Shown here: piece by piece, positions 42,108 through 50,832 of the stretch | Layout: every line of letters starts with the position of its first letter | How positions within the stretch are numbered: position 1 is the stretch's first letter | Assembly (NCBI GenBank): GCA_938002965.1 | Contig: CALKZY010000014.1 | Coordinates: forward strand, 1 to 64,000 | DNA from: an uncultured Acidimicrobiales bacterium | GTDB taxonomy: Bacteria; Actinomycetota; Acidimicrobiia; Acidimicrobiales; SZUA-35 | DNA length: 64,000 nt | Direction: 5' to 3' | The notes under the pieces: model-generated | What the model saw: the letters and a program-made list of their open reading frames with translations, nothing else | Databases searched by the model: none | Told to the model about the DNA's origin: nothing | Position numbers and translations under genes: made by a program

Positions 42108-43124
42108 ATGGCGATTTGCACTCTCACCCCGAACCCAAGCGTTGATCGGACTCTGGCCATCGATGTTCTGGTTCCCGGTGGCGTGCATCGCAGCGCCGCC
42201 GCCACGGTTGAGGCCGGTGGCAAGGGAATCAACGTCAGCCGGGCGTTGATCCGCCACGGAATTCAATCGCTGGCTATCGTCCCCTGTGATCCGGAGGTCG
42301 ACCCCGGTTTCCTCGATCTTCTTCGCAAGGCCGAGGTGCCGTTCAAGGCCATTGCCACCCCGGGCCCTGTCAGGTCGAATATCAGCCTCATCGAGGCCGA
42401 CGGCCGCACGACCAAAATCAACGAGCCCGGGGCTGGTGTCTCTGACGATGTTGTGCAACGGGTCTTGGATGCCTGTGGGCGGATTGCCAACGGATTCACG
42501 TGGCTGGCGGGCTGCGGATCGTTGCCGCCGGGTATGGATTCCGACTTCTACGCCCGTCTCGGTGACCGGGTCGACGAAACCGTCAAGATTGCCGTCGATA
42601 CGAGTGGCCCCGGCCTACGGCAGCTACTCGGCGGGCGTTGTACCGTGGTGAAGCCCAATCGTCGGGAGCTGGAAGAGATGCTTGATGTGACAGTGCGCAC
42701 GATCGGAGATGTCGTCTCGGTTAGTCGCGACGTGGTCGCCGACGGCTCAGGTCCCGGTGGGCGAGGTCCTCAAAACATGCTGGTGTCGTTGGGAAGCGAT
42801 GGCGCTCTGCTCATCACGCCTGATCTGGTGGTCCACGGCAGCTTGACTTCGGCCGAGGTGCGCAACACCGTCGGTGCCGGCGATTCGTTGTTGGCTGGGT
42901 TTCTTGCCGGAGCCCAAGCGGTTTCGTCTTCGTCGACCGGATTTGGGCCTGAGTGTTTGGCCGAGGCTTTGGCCTGGGCCCGAGCGTCACTGCGTTCGGA
43001 GACGACGGCGTTCGCCCCAGCTGACGATGTCGATAGAGACGCGGTAGAACTCACCGCTATCGTCGACAATGGTGTGTTGGTTAACGAGTCCCTGCTACTG
43101 CGGGAACTGGTCGATGAGTCCTGA
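42108..43124 (+). CDS. PfkB-family kinase (1-phosphofructokinase or tagatose-6-phosphate kinase type)
   Basis: A 338-residue protein. It starts with TLTPNPSVDRTLAIDVL and has GGKGINVSRAL, the FruK/LacC pattern, and the catalytic motif NTVGAGDSLLAGFLAG. It would convert a ketose monophosphate to a bisphosphate ready for aldolase. It begins 3 bases after the dehydrogenase. The pairing of an MDR dehydrogenase with a PfkB kinase resembles the galactitol route, and a FruK role with fructose 1-phosphate is the alternative. Confidence 0.85.
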   Translation: MAICTLTPNPSVDRTLAIDVLVPGGVHRSAAATVEAGGKGINVSRALIRHGIQSLAIVPCDPEVDPGFLDLLRKAEVPFKAIATPGPVRSNISLIEADGRTTKINEPGAGVSDDVVQRVLDACGRIANGFTWLAGCGSLPPGMDSDFYARLGDRVDETVKIAVDTSGPGLRQLLGGRCTVVKPNRRELEEMLDVTVRTIGDVVSVSRDVVADGSGPGGRGPQNMLVSLGSDGALLITPDLVVHGSLTSAEVRNTVGAGDSLLAGFLAGAQAVSSSSTGFGPECLAEALAWARASLRSETTAFAPADDVDRDAVELTAIVDNGVLVNESLLLRELVDES

Positions 43125-43133
43125 GGGGGAGTC

Positions 43134-43901
43134 ATGAGTGAAACAGCGAAGACCAGCAGCGGAGCTTTTCCCATTGGTCCCGGGCGTCTGTTCCGCCAAG
43201 CGTTTGCCGGCTACGTCCGTGGGGTTGTTCCCATTTCTGTCGCCGGCTTGGTCACGCTTGTTACCTTCTATTTGGCGGTAGCCCTCCCATCGCAGTCGCT
43301 TGAGAGCGATGGCACACTGATCGGGCGAGCGGTCGAGGTCATCGTGTTGATACTCGGCCTGTCACTGGTGGGAACCATGGCCTATCCGTGGTACTCCTAT
43401 GTGCTCGACGCTGTTGATGGCGTTGGCGTTCGGCTCCGTCGCCCGTTTGAGCAGCCCGGGCTATTCATGGCTCAGGCCGTGTCGTCGTTCTGGTTCTGGG
43501 CCGGGGTCGGCTTGGGTTTCCGCTACCTGGCCGGTATTCCTTCAATCTTCGTCGTGTTGTTGTACGCCTTCCACGGCTACTTCATTGCCGACCGTCTCTC
43601 CGACAGCGGGCTTAAGGCGCTTGGTCTGAGTGTCCGCATGACTCAGGGGCGTCGTCTGAGCCTGTTCTCTCTAGGTGCCCTGTTGTTGTTGTTCACGATG
43701 ATGGGGGCGTTGGCGTTGGGTTGGCCCGACGCCAACGGTGACCCGGTCGTTAGTCCGCTCACGATTTCGTTGGCGGTCTTGGGTTTGACGATCACATCAA
43801 GTATCACTCTTGTAGCCGGTGCGGTCTTGTATCGATATCTGCAGGCCGAGGGTGATATCGGCGTTACTTCCTTGTCCAAGTCCACTCGCAAAGCAAGGTG
43901 A
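43134..43901 (+). CDS. polytopic membrane protein of unknown function
   Basis: A 255-residue protein with about six hydrophobic segments (VVPISVAGLVTLVTFYLAVAL, VIVLILGLSLVGTMAYPWYS, SIFVVLLYAFHGYF and two near the C-terminus). A short basic loop RRPFEQPGLF lies between segments 2 and 3. No family is recognised. Tight spacing (9 bases on each side) places it in the sugar operon between the kinase and enzyme I, so a role in the same pathway is possible. Confidence 0.6.
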   Translation: MSETAKTSSGAFPIGPGRLFRQAFAGYVRGVVPISVAGLVTLVTFYLAVALPSQSLESDGTLIGRAVEVIVLILGLSLVGTMAYPWYSYVLDAVDGVGVRLRRPFEQPGLFMAQAVSSFWFWAGVGLGFRYLAGIPSIFVVLLYAFHGYFIADRLSDSGLKALGLSVRMTQGRRLSLFSLGALLLLFTMMGALALGWPDANGDPVVSPLTISLAVLGLTITSSITLVAGAVLYRYLQAEGDIGVTSLSKSTRKAR

Positions 43902-43910
43902 GGCCAGCGT

Positions 43911-45602
43911 ATGAAAGAGTTCACTGGAGCCGGAGCGTCACCCGGCATAGCGGCGGCACCGGTCAACATCATCGGCCACGAACGGCCCAAGGTTTCCAGT
44001 CCTGACGATCCCACTTCGGCGTTGGCCGAAGCCACGGCTGCTGTGGCGGCCGAGTTAACCGAGTTGGGTTCCAAAGCGTCGAAACGTGGTCAGGGCGAAG
44101 CGGCTGGGGTGTTGGAAGCCCAGTCGCTGATGGCCCAGGATCCGATGATTGTGGACACGGTCATGGAGAACTTGGAGGCCGGAGCGTCGTTCGATGATGC
44201 GTTGAACCAGACGTCGGACCACTTGACCGAGATGTTTCGAGCGATTCCCGACCCGTACTTGGCCGCTCGCGCCGATGACGTCGGCGAAGTGATTGATCGT
44301 ATCTGCTGGCGCCTGTCCGGCGAGCCCATGCCTAATGCAGTGTCGCTGACCGAGCCCGCCATCCTCTGCGCCAGATTGTTGACTGCGGCCGAAACGGCTT
44401 TGCTCGACCCCGACCTAGTTGCCGGTTTCGCTACTGAGGAGGGCGGGCCAACCAGCCACGTTTCCATCATTGCCCGTTCGATGGGTGTCCCTGCTGTGGT
44501 GGGTGTTGCCGGTTTGATGGACGGAGCGGAATCCGGGTTGAACGCTGTTCTCGATGGCTCGACCGGCGAGGTCGTGTTCGACCCTGATGAAGACACGGTC
44601 GCTGAGTTCCGCGGCCGGGCACGACGTGAAGAGCAGGCTCGCCTTTCGATGCAGAAGTATCGGGGCGTCGAAGTTTCGTTTGGCGATCAGCCGATGGCAG
44701 TCAGCGCCAACGTCGGCAACGCTTCGGACGTCGAGCGGGCGGTGGCTCAAGGAGCCGACGGTATCGGCCTGATGCGCACCGAGTTCTTGTACATGGATCG
44801 CCTCGAGCCGCCGACGGAGGACGAGCAGGTTGAGATCTACGTCGGTGCGTTGAGCTCGTTTCATCACACGGTCACCATCCGAACCTTCGACATTGGTGGA
44901 GACAAGCCGGCCAAGTTCATGAACATGGAAGCGGAGGAGAATCCGTTTCTTGGTATTCGCGGTGTTCGGACGTACGGGGCCTACCCCAAACTGCTTCGTA
45001 CTCAGATGCGGGCCTTGTTGAGAGCCTCGGTTCACGGCAAGTTGGCCATCATGGTTCCGATGATTGCTACTCCGGCCGAGGCATCTGAGGTCAAGGCGAT
45101 CCTCGAAGAGTTGGTGGTCGAATTGGCAGACGAGGGCCATGAGGTTGGTTCGTATGAGTACGGCGTGATGATTGAGGTGCCGTCGGCCGCACTGTTAGCC
45201 GAGCAAATGGCCCCCATCGTCGACTTCTTCTCAATCGGAACGAATGACCTGACGCAATACACCATGGCCGCCGACCGTATGAACACCGCACTTGAGCACC
45301 TGCACGACCCTCTTCACCCGGCGGTGCTGTCGTTGTGTCGCATGACGGCCGAGGTTGGTCAGCGGCACGGAAAGTCTGTGTCGGTTTGTGGCCTGGCTGC
45401 CGCCGATCCGCTGGCCGCTAGTCTGTTTGCTGAGATGGGTATCGACAAGTTGTCCGTGGCCGCCCCGTCGGTCAACCTCATCAAGTCCACCGTCGCCGAG
45501 CTCAATGTCGACGAGGTGCGCTCCGCTGCGGTTGAGCTCAGAGCAGCGGGCGACGTCGAGGAAATCCGTCGATCGACTCTGAACACATTGCTTGATTCGT
45601 GA
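43911..45602 (+). CDS. ptsI: PTS enzyme I
   Basis: A 563-residue protein of the usual length. The phosphorylated His183 lies in EEGGPTSHVSIIARS, and PEP-binding motifs include GIGLMRTEFLYMDR, FDIGGDKPAKF and SIGTNDLTQYTMAADR. Enzyme I takes phosphate from PEP and gives it to HPr; here HPr is fused to IIA further downstream. The stop overlaps the regulator gene start by 3 bases. Confidence 0.95.
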   Translation: MKEFTGAGASPGIAAAPVNIIGHERPKVSSPDDPTSALAEATAAVAAELTELGSKASKRGQGEAAGVLEAQSLMAQDPMIVDTVMENLEAGASFDDALNQTSDHLTEMFRAIPDPYLAARADDVGEVIDRICWRLSGEPMPNAVSLTEPAILCARLLTAAETALLDPDLVAGFATEEGGPTSHVSIIARSMGVPAVVGVAGLMDGAESGLNAVLDGSTGEVVFDPDEDTVAEFRGRARREEQARLSMQKYRGVEVSFGDQPMAVSANVGNASDVERAVAQGADGIGLMRTEFLYMDRLEPPTEDEQVEIYVGALSSFHHTVTIRTFDIGGDKPAKFMNMEAEENPFLGIRGVRTYGAYPKLLRTQMRALLRASVHGKLAIMVPMIATPAEASEVKAILEELVVELADEGHEVGSYEYGVMIEVPSAALLAEQMAPIVDFFSIGTNDLTQYTMAADRMNTALEHLHDPLHPAVLSLCRMTAEVGQRHGKSVSVCGLAAADPLAASLFAEMGIDKLSVAAPSVNLIKSTVAELNVDEVRSAAVELRAAGDVEEIRRSTLNTLLDS

Positions 45603-47158
45603 CCGCACCGGTCGACTCCCGGGTTGTTCGCATTGTTCGATGGCTGATCGGGCAGACGGTGTCGCGAAGCACGTCGGAGTTGGCTACTGACCTTGGTCTC
45701 AGTAATCGGGTTGTCCGTTACCGGCTTGATGCCGTTGAGCGCTATCTGTCTTCGTTCGGCGCTGAGCTGAGTCGCCAGCCAGGTCTCGGTTTGAGCGTCG
45801 CTGCTTCGGCCGAGGTTCGGGCCGCGATCTTGGCTGACCTTGAAGATCGGCTCCAGGCCCCAAGGGTGTACAGCCAAGATGAGCGGGAGCATTTGATGAC
45901 CGCCACACTGCTGGCCGCGGCCCCGGATGTGGTGACCCTGGACGGGTTGACTGAGGAGTTGGAAGTCTCCAAGACATCGGCCCGCCGTGATCTTCGTCGG
46001 TGTGAGGAGTGGTTTGAGCGCAACGAGCTCCCGGTCTACCGCAAACCGGGCAAAGGTCTGATGGTCTTTGGCTCTGAGCGCAGGATTCGTCGGGCTAGCG
46101 TTCAGCTCTTTCTTGAGACCATCCCGCCTGAAGCTCTCGATGAGTTGACATCGGTTGACTACGGGAACGCCGAGCTGATCCGAACTAGAGTCCCGGCCGG
46201 CCTACGTGATCGAATTGCTGACCTTCCGATTCGATCCTGCTATGAGGCTGTGACTCACAGCGACCTACGACTGGGTGAGGAAGCCGGCAACCTAGACATT
46301 GTCTTGGCCATGTATTTGGCTGTGACCTTGAATCGGTTCGGCCGGGGTCGGCCGATCAAGCTCGACCCTGGACAGTTTGTATCGCTGGTCGATCATCCGG
46401 CGTCAGGGGCGGTGGCCTCCCTGGTAGCCGCGGTGGCCGAGAAAACTGAAGTTGTGCTTCCTCCAGAGGAGGCGGCTGGCATCACCGAGTACGTGTTGGG
46501 CCTCGATGCGCTGGTAGCGGTCGAACAGCCAACGGCTGACATGAGTCAGGCGATCGACGATCTATTGAGCGTGGCAGCCCAACGGCTGCACCCCAGCTTG
46601 GCCGATGATCCGGCGTTGCGGAGCAGTCTGGCGATGCACGTTGCTCGCCTGGGCGTTCGGTTGCGTCATGGCTTGCCGGTGCACAACCCGCTCTTGGATG
46701 AAGTGGTGGAGCGCTACCCCGAAGTTCACGCTGTTGCTCGGGAGCTTTGCGCTGATCTGACGGAGAAGTTCGGCACGGCTATCAGCCAGGACGAAGTGGG
46801 TTTCGTCACGATGTACTTGTCGGGGGCAATGGAGAGGCTCCAGCTTCATCCGCAGCGCCGAGCGTTGATTGTCTGTCCGAGTGGCATGGCGACGGCTTGG
46901 GTGCTGGTCTCTCGGATCCAGGCTGAGTTCCCTGAACTGTCGGTGGTTGACGTTCGCAGCGCCCGACGGGTGAACACTGCCAGCTCCAACGCCGACAATT
47001 TAGGAGTCACGGCGACGGTCGGCAAGCCCGAGCCTTATGACATGATTGTTTCGACGATCCCGTTGAGCGATGCTGCCGTTCCGGTAGTTGTCGTGACACC
47101 ACTTTTGAGCGCCACAGATATTCAGGCGGTTCGGGCTCTTCTGGCCGACGGAGCGTAA
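45599..47158 (+). CDS. PRD-containing transcriptional regulator (MtlR/BglG-like)
   Basis: A 519-residue product from a GTG overlapping the ptsI stop. Two N-terminal winged-helix segments (about 10-60 STSELATDLGLSNRVVRYRL, about 95-150 LTEELEVSKTSARRDLRRC) are followed by two PTS regulation domains (about 180-400, with the histidine-containing MHVARLGVRLRHG) and a IIB-like domain (RRALIVCPSGMATAWVL, about 420-515). No C-terminal IIA domain is visible. Proteins of this type are switched by PTS phosphorylation and activate the adjacent PTS operon. The mtl-type genes begin 191 bases downstream and carry repeated TCACAT boxes. Confidence 0.85.
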   Translation: MTAPVDSRVVRIVRWLIGQTVSRSTSELATDLGLSNRVVRYRLDAVERYLSSFGAELSRQPGLGLSVAASAEVRAAILADLEDRLQAPRVYSQDEREHLMTATLLAAAPDVVTLDGLTEELEVSKTSARRDLRRCEEWFERNELPVYRKPGKGLMVFGSERRIRRASVQLFLETIPPEALDELTSVDYGNAELIRTRVPAGLRDRIADLPIRSCYEAVTHSDLRLGEEAGNLDIVLAMYLAVTLNRFGRGRPIKLDPGQFVSLVDHPASGAVASLVAAVAEKTEVVLPPEEAAGITEYVLGLDALVAVEQPTADMSQAIDDLLSVAAQRLHPSLADDPALRSSLAMHVARLGVRLRHGLPVHNPLLDEVVERYPEVHAVARELCADLTEKFGTAISQDEVGFVTMYLSGAMERLQLHPQRRALIVCPSGMATAWVLVSRIQAEFPELSVVDVRSARRVNTASSNADNLGVTATVGKPEPYDMIVSTIPLSDAAVPVVVVTPLLSATDIQAVRALLADGA

Positions 47159-47208
47159 AGGGCCGCCGCGGTCTAGGTGAGTCCGTTCAGATGGCGCTTA
47201 GGTAACGG

Positions 47209-47274
47209 TCACATGACAGTGACATTACTGAAACCTCCAGTCACATTTGTCACATGGGTTCTACGACCTATTGG
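47209..47274 (+). promoter_or_regulatory. promoter and repeated TCACAT boxes before the PTS genes
   Basis: TCACAT occurs at 47209, 47241 and 47250, the first inside a GTCACaTGACAgTGAC arrangement. The last box overlaps a possible promoter TTGTCA (47247-47252), 16 bases, TATTGG (47269-47274). These are good candidates for binding by the PRD regulator encoded just upstream. Confidence 0.4.
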
Positions 47275-47349
47275 GACTGGCGGAGCACCAACGAGGCGCG
47301 CCATTCTGGAACGACCAACACAACTCCGTAGGGGGAAGGTGCTTAACTA

Positions 47350-48528
47350 ATGCTTCAACGAATACAAAAATTCGGTGGCTTTGTCGCAGGCATGGTGATT
47401 CCCAACATTGGTGCATTCATCGCCTGGGGCTTAATCACTGCTCTTGTTATCCCGCCTGGCTGGCTGGCAAAAACCGGTCTCGACTGGGACTGGGGTGTAC
47501 TCACCAGTGGTGAGGAAGGAACGCTTGGTGCGGGTGGGCTTGTAGTCCCCATGATCAAGTTCCTGCTGCCCATTCTGGTCGCCTATACCGGTGGCAAGCT
47601 GATTCACGGTCACCGTGGCGGCGTGCTCGGTGCTATCGCAGTCATGGGTGTAATCGCCGGTGCCAGCTTCTCGCTGGACTCCGGTGCGGCCGGTGACCCG
47701 CCCCAGTTCTTGGGTGCGATGGTTATGGGCCCACTGGCTGGGTGGATCATGAAGAAGATTGATGACTTCCTCGAGGACCGCACTCCTGCGGGCTTCGAGA
47801 TGTTGTTCAACAACTTCAGCCAGGGTATCGCCGGCGTGGGACTCGTAGCCCTTGGCTATGTGGCCATTGGCCCGATCATGGCAGCTATCGCTTCGGCGTT
47901 CGGCAACATGGTGGAGGGCATCGCCAGCGCTGGTCTTTTGCCGCTGGCCGATATTCCCATCGAGGTTGGAAAGGTGCTGTTCTTGAACAACGCCATCAAC
48001 CACGGTGTGCTCACTCCTCTTGGTGCTGATCAGGTACTCGAGGAAGGCCGCTCGATCTACTACATGCTCGAGTCCAACCCCGGTCCGGGTCTTGGTTTGC
48101 TCGGCGCTTACTGGCTTGCCGGTAAGGGTCTGGCCAAGCTGAGCGCCCCTGGTGCCATCATCATCCACTTCTTCGGTGGCATCCACGAGGTGTACTTCCC
48201 GTACGTTCTCATGAACCCGGTCATGATCGGCGCCATGTGGGTCGGCGGCATTGCCGCCGACGTCGTGTTCGTCGCCACCGGTGCCGGTCTGGTAAGCCCG
48301 CCGTCTCCAGGCAGTATCTTCGCTTACCTGGCTGCTCTGCCGCCAGAAGGCGGTGCCGCCTTCGGTGTGCTGCTTGGTGTAGCCGTGGGTGCAATCGGCT
48401 CGTTCATCGCTGGGGCTGTGCTACTGCGCCTGTTCCCTGTGGCTGACATGACCGACAATGTTGACGAAGTCGGTGTCGCCGACGCCATGCCGGACATTCC
48501 GGGAATGGCTTCGCCCGCCACCAGCTAG
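47350..48528 (+). CDS. PTS mannitol-type IIC component
   Basis: A 392-residue membrane protein of the MtlA IIC family. It starts MLQRIQKFGGFVAGMVIPNI and has the conserved NNAINHGVLTPLG and GGIHEVYFPYVLMNP. It transports and phosphorylates a hexitol together with IIB and IIA. In E. coli, IIC, IIB and IIA are one chain; here IIC ends after an additional 30-residue tail and IIB is a separate gene. The substrate is most likely mannitol or a related hexitol. Confidence 0.93.
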   Translation: MLQRIQKFGGFVAGMVIPNIGAFIAWGLITALVIPPGWLAKTGLDWDWGVLTSGEEGTLGAGGLVVPMIKFLLPILVAYTGGKLIHGHRGGVLGAIAVMGVIAGASFSLDSGAAGDPPQFLGAMVMGPLAGWIMKKIDDFLEDRTPAGFEMLFNNFSQGIAGVGLVALGYVAIGPIMAAIASAFGNMVEGIASAGLLPLADIPIEVGKVLFLNNAINHGVLTPLGADQVLEEGRSIYYMLESNPGPGLGLLGAYWLAGKGLAKLSAPGAIIIHFFGGIHEVYFPYVLMNPVMIGAMWVGGIAADVVFVATGAGLVSPPSPGSIFAYLAALPPEGGAAFGVLLGVAVGAIGSFIAGAVLLRLFPVADMTDNVDEVGVADAMPDIPGMASPATS

Positions 48529-48565
48529 TCGGTAGTAAGAACCCATCAGTTTGAATGGGCGCTTT

Positions 48566-48601
48566 CCGGGGGTGGGTGGATTTCCAGCCACCTGCCCCCG
48601 G
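48566..48601 (+). promoter_or_regulatory. 14-bp hairpin between IIC and IIB genes
   Basis: CCGGGGGTGGGTGG pairs with CCACCTGCCCCCGG, with two central wobble pairs and an 8-base loop. It lies 37 bases after the IIC stop, with no T-run, and may protect or attenuate the message. Confidence 0.5.
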
Positions 48602-48637
48602 TAGTCCAACCACCACCTAACCAATCAAGGAGCGCAC

Positions 48638-48967
48638 ATGTCCGATCCCGTTGTAAAAGCGGCAGCCGATGTCCGTCTGATTGTCTTTGCCTGTGAGGCC
48701 GGTATGGGTAGCAGCCTGATGGGTGCAAACCAGCTGCGCAAGCTATGCAAGAAAGCCAAGCTGGATGTGACCGTGGTGCATGCTCCGGTCCAACAGATCC
48801 CTGATGGCGTCGATGTCATCGTTACCCACCAATCGATGGCTGCATCCGCCAAGGCTAAGGCTCCCGGTGCTGCCATTGTTCCGTTCATGATGTTTTTCGG
48901 CGACCCGGCGGTTAAAGGTCTGGTTGAGACGTTGAAGAACAACGACCCAGTGGTCTCCGCGGTCTAG
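48638..48967 (+). CDS. PTS mannitol-type IIB component
   Basis: A 109-residue cytoplasmic protein. The phosphorylated cysteine lies in IVFACEAGMGSSLMGANQL, the mannitol IIB P-loop. HAPVQQIPDGVDVIVTHQS is also typical of the family. It passes phosphate from IIA to the sugar bound by IIC. It stands 11 bases before the IIA-HPr gene. Confidence 0.93.
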   Translation: MSDPVVKAAADVRLIVFACEAGMGSSLMGANQLRKLCKKAKLDVTVVHAPVQQIPDGVDVIVTHQSMAASAKAKAPGAAIVPFMMFFGDPAVKGLVETLKNNDPVVSAV

Positions 48968-48978
48968 AGCTGAATCGT

Positions 48979-49710
48979 ATGGATAGCACAGCAGTAGAGA
49001 ATGTCGTTTCTGTAGGCGACGTACATGTCGGCCAGAAGGCCGCCACGATGGACGAAGCTATTGACTTCGTCGGTCAAGAAATGATCGAGCGGGGTCTTGC
49101 CCCGATGTCCTATGTCGAGAGCATGAAGGTTCGTGAGCGGGCCACCTCGACGTTCCTAGGCAACGGTGTGGCGATGCCACACGGAACGCTTGAGGAAAAA
49201 GACAGTGTGATGAGCACCGGAATTGTGGTCGCCCAGTACCCCGAAGGCGTCGACTGGGGGCCGGGAACGGCTCACTTGGTTATTGGCCTGGCGGCAAACG
49301 GTGACGAGCACGTGCAGCTACTTGCCCAGATGGCTGAGGTGCTCCAGGATGAGGGTCTATGCGAGCAGCTGTGGGTTACCCCTGATGCTGCTTGGTTGCA
49401 TGGCGTTCTGAGTGGCTCGGTGGAAATCGACTTGGATGCCGAAGACGGCCAGGTCACGTTGGAGATCGCCAATCCGGCTGGTCTTCACGCCCGTCCGGCA
49501 ACCCGCGTTGTCGAGTTGGCCAAGGCCTCATCAAGTGATGTGTTGATCATCAAGGACGGCAAGCAGGCCAAGGGCGACAGCATCATGAGCGTTCTAGCGC
49601 TCGGCGCAACCCAGGGCGATACCGTTACCGTTGAGGTTTCCGGCCCCGACTCCGAGCAGACAATGGCTGCTGTTGTCGAGATTCTTTCCGCAACCGAAGA
49701 AGGCGAGTAA
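48979..49710 (+). CDS. PTS IIA-HPr fusion protein
   Basis: A 243-residue two-domain protein. Residues 1-145 form a mannitol/fructose-type IIA domain with active His68 in GNGVAMPHG. Residues 158-243 form HPr with His170 in NPAGLHARPATRVVEL and Ser201 in the regulatory-site position (KGDSIMSVLALGA). Phosphate can pass from enzyme I to HPr and IIA on one chain. It resembles the E. coli FruB protein in composition, but without the central module. With ptsI in the same cluster, the relay is complete. Confidence 0.93.
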   Translation: MDSTAVENVVSVGDVHVGQKAATMDEAIDFVGQEMIERGLAPMSYVESMKVRERATSTFLGNGVAMPHGTLEEKDSVMSTGIVVAQYPEGVDWGPGTAHLVIGLAANGDEHVQLLAQMAEVLQDEGLCEQLWVTPDAAWLHGVLSGSVEIDLDAEDGQVTLEIANPAGLHARPATRVVELAKASSSDVLIIKDGKQAKGDSIMSVLALGATQGDTVTVEVSGPDSEQTMAAVVEILSATEEGE

Positions 49711-49712
49711 CC

Positions 49713-50018
49713 GTGGCTTCACGCTATAACCATGATCAGCTGGTGGAGGGGGCCAAGGCCACCCTCGCAGCGACCGATGATCCCAGTGGAGAGGCCGACC
49801 TGGTCTGTGACAAGGGCGCGATTATTGTCGCCGCTCAACCTGAGGATATGAAGGCTGCATTTAAGCGGGCCAAGAAGCTCAAGGGTTACCGCTGGGTGTT
49901 GATCAACGAAGCTGACTTGTTCGCCGCCAACACGCTGTCTCTCGGTTCAAAAGCCGGGATGTTGACGGTGGACGGCAAAGTCCTAAAGAACGCTGACATT
50001 CCCCGCAAGAAGGTCTAA
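49713..50018 (+). CDS. small conserved-looking protein of unknown function
   Basis: A 101-residue product from a GTG 2 bases after the IIA-HPr stop. It is basic at the end (LKNADIPRKKV), with an alternating strand-helix pattern (GAIIVAAQPEDMKAAFKRAK, YRWVLINEADLFAANTLS). It has no PTS active-site motif and no membrane segment. Position as the last gene of the PTS operon suggests a linked job, but nothing in it tells which. A hairpin follows directly. Confidence 0.6.
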   Translation: MASRYNHDQLVEGAKATLAATDDPSGEADLVCDKGAIIVAAQPEDMKAAFKRAKKLKGYRWVLINEADLFAANTLSLGSKAGMLTVDGKVLKNADIPRKKV

Positions 50019-50021
50019 GTC

Positions 50022-50040
50022 GTAGGCGCGGGGCGCCTAC
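50022..50040. terminator. hairpin between convergent genes
   Basis: GTAGGCGC and GCGCCTAC form a perfect 8-bp stem around GGG, 4 bases after the end of the PTS operon. It can serve both this operon and the opposing methyltransferase gene. Confidence 0.55.
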
Positions 50041-50095
50041 ATTGCTAGCTGCTACGCAACTCGCTGGCTTTGTGGGTTTCGCCGACTACGACGAG

Positions 50096-50785
50096 CTAGA
50101 GAGCTGTTAGCAGGTGGTACTGCTTGGGCTGATCGAAGGCGACACCGTAGTCGGTCTTGCGGCCGTTGGCTTCGAACGCTTCGGCTACTGCATCTTTGAC
50201 TTGTTCGTAGATGGCTGCCCGCTCAGGGTCGATGCCAACCATGGCCTTACCGAAAGCGTTGACGTCGCTGTAAACGTATTCGTCGAGGTATCGACCCTCG
50301 GCGGCGATCTGTAGGCCTGCCTGGGCGCAATCGGAAAGAACGGCTTGGGCCTGTGCTCGGACTTCGGCTTCGTCGTCGACAAGTCGACCCACGGCGTAGG
50401 TTGGTCCGTCGGCGATTGGCTCCGAAACGTAGATCTGTCCGCCGGGGCGCAAGACTCGAACCGCTTCACGCAGTGAGGCGATCATCTCATCGGCCGGGAT
50501 GTGGTGTAGTGACGCCAAGAACATGACGGCGTCAGCCGAGTCGTCGGTCACCGGCAAATCTTGGCCGACTCCTTCGCGTACATCACCGCTGTTGAGCCGT
50601 TGCGCTTCGGCCAGCATGACCTCGCCGCACTCAACACCGATTGGCGTGAGGTGTCTGGCGGCCAGCCAACGTACAAATCCACCGGTGCCGCAGCCGACGT
50701 CGACCACTGTTTGTCCGGGCTGTAGGTTCAGTGCCCGCATGGCGTGATCGTAGGTTCCAATCTTCTCCAACTGCGTGTAATCCAC
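50096..50785 (-). CDS. class I SAM-dependent methyltransferase
   Basis: A 229-residue protein. SAM motif I is VVDVGCGTGG (27-36), followed by the acidic loop IGVECGEV and motif LPVTDDSADAVMFLASLHHI, as in UbiE/small-molecule methyltransferases. The substrate is not evident. It is convergent to the PTS operon and stands in the same direction as, but 47 bases downstream of, the kinase gene. Confidence 0.85.
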   Translation of the reverse strand: MDYTQLEKIGTYDHAMRALNLQPGQTVVDVGCGTGGFVRWLAARHLTPIGVECGEVMLAEAQRLNSGDVREGVGQDLPVTDDSADAVMFLASLHHIPADEMIASLREAVRVLRPGGQIYVSEPIADGPTYAVGRLVDDEAEVRAQAQAVLSDCAQAGLQIAAEGRYLDEYVYSDVNAFGKAMVGIDPERAAIYEQVKDAVAEAFEANGRKTDYGVAFDQPKQYHLLTAL

Positions 50786-50832
50786 GTCGTGATACTACTG
50801 CGAGGGTTGCGCTGGCGGCGTAGTGGGTGGAG

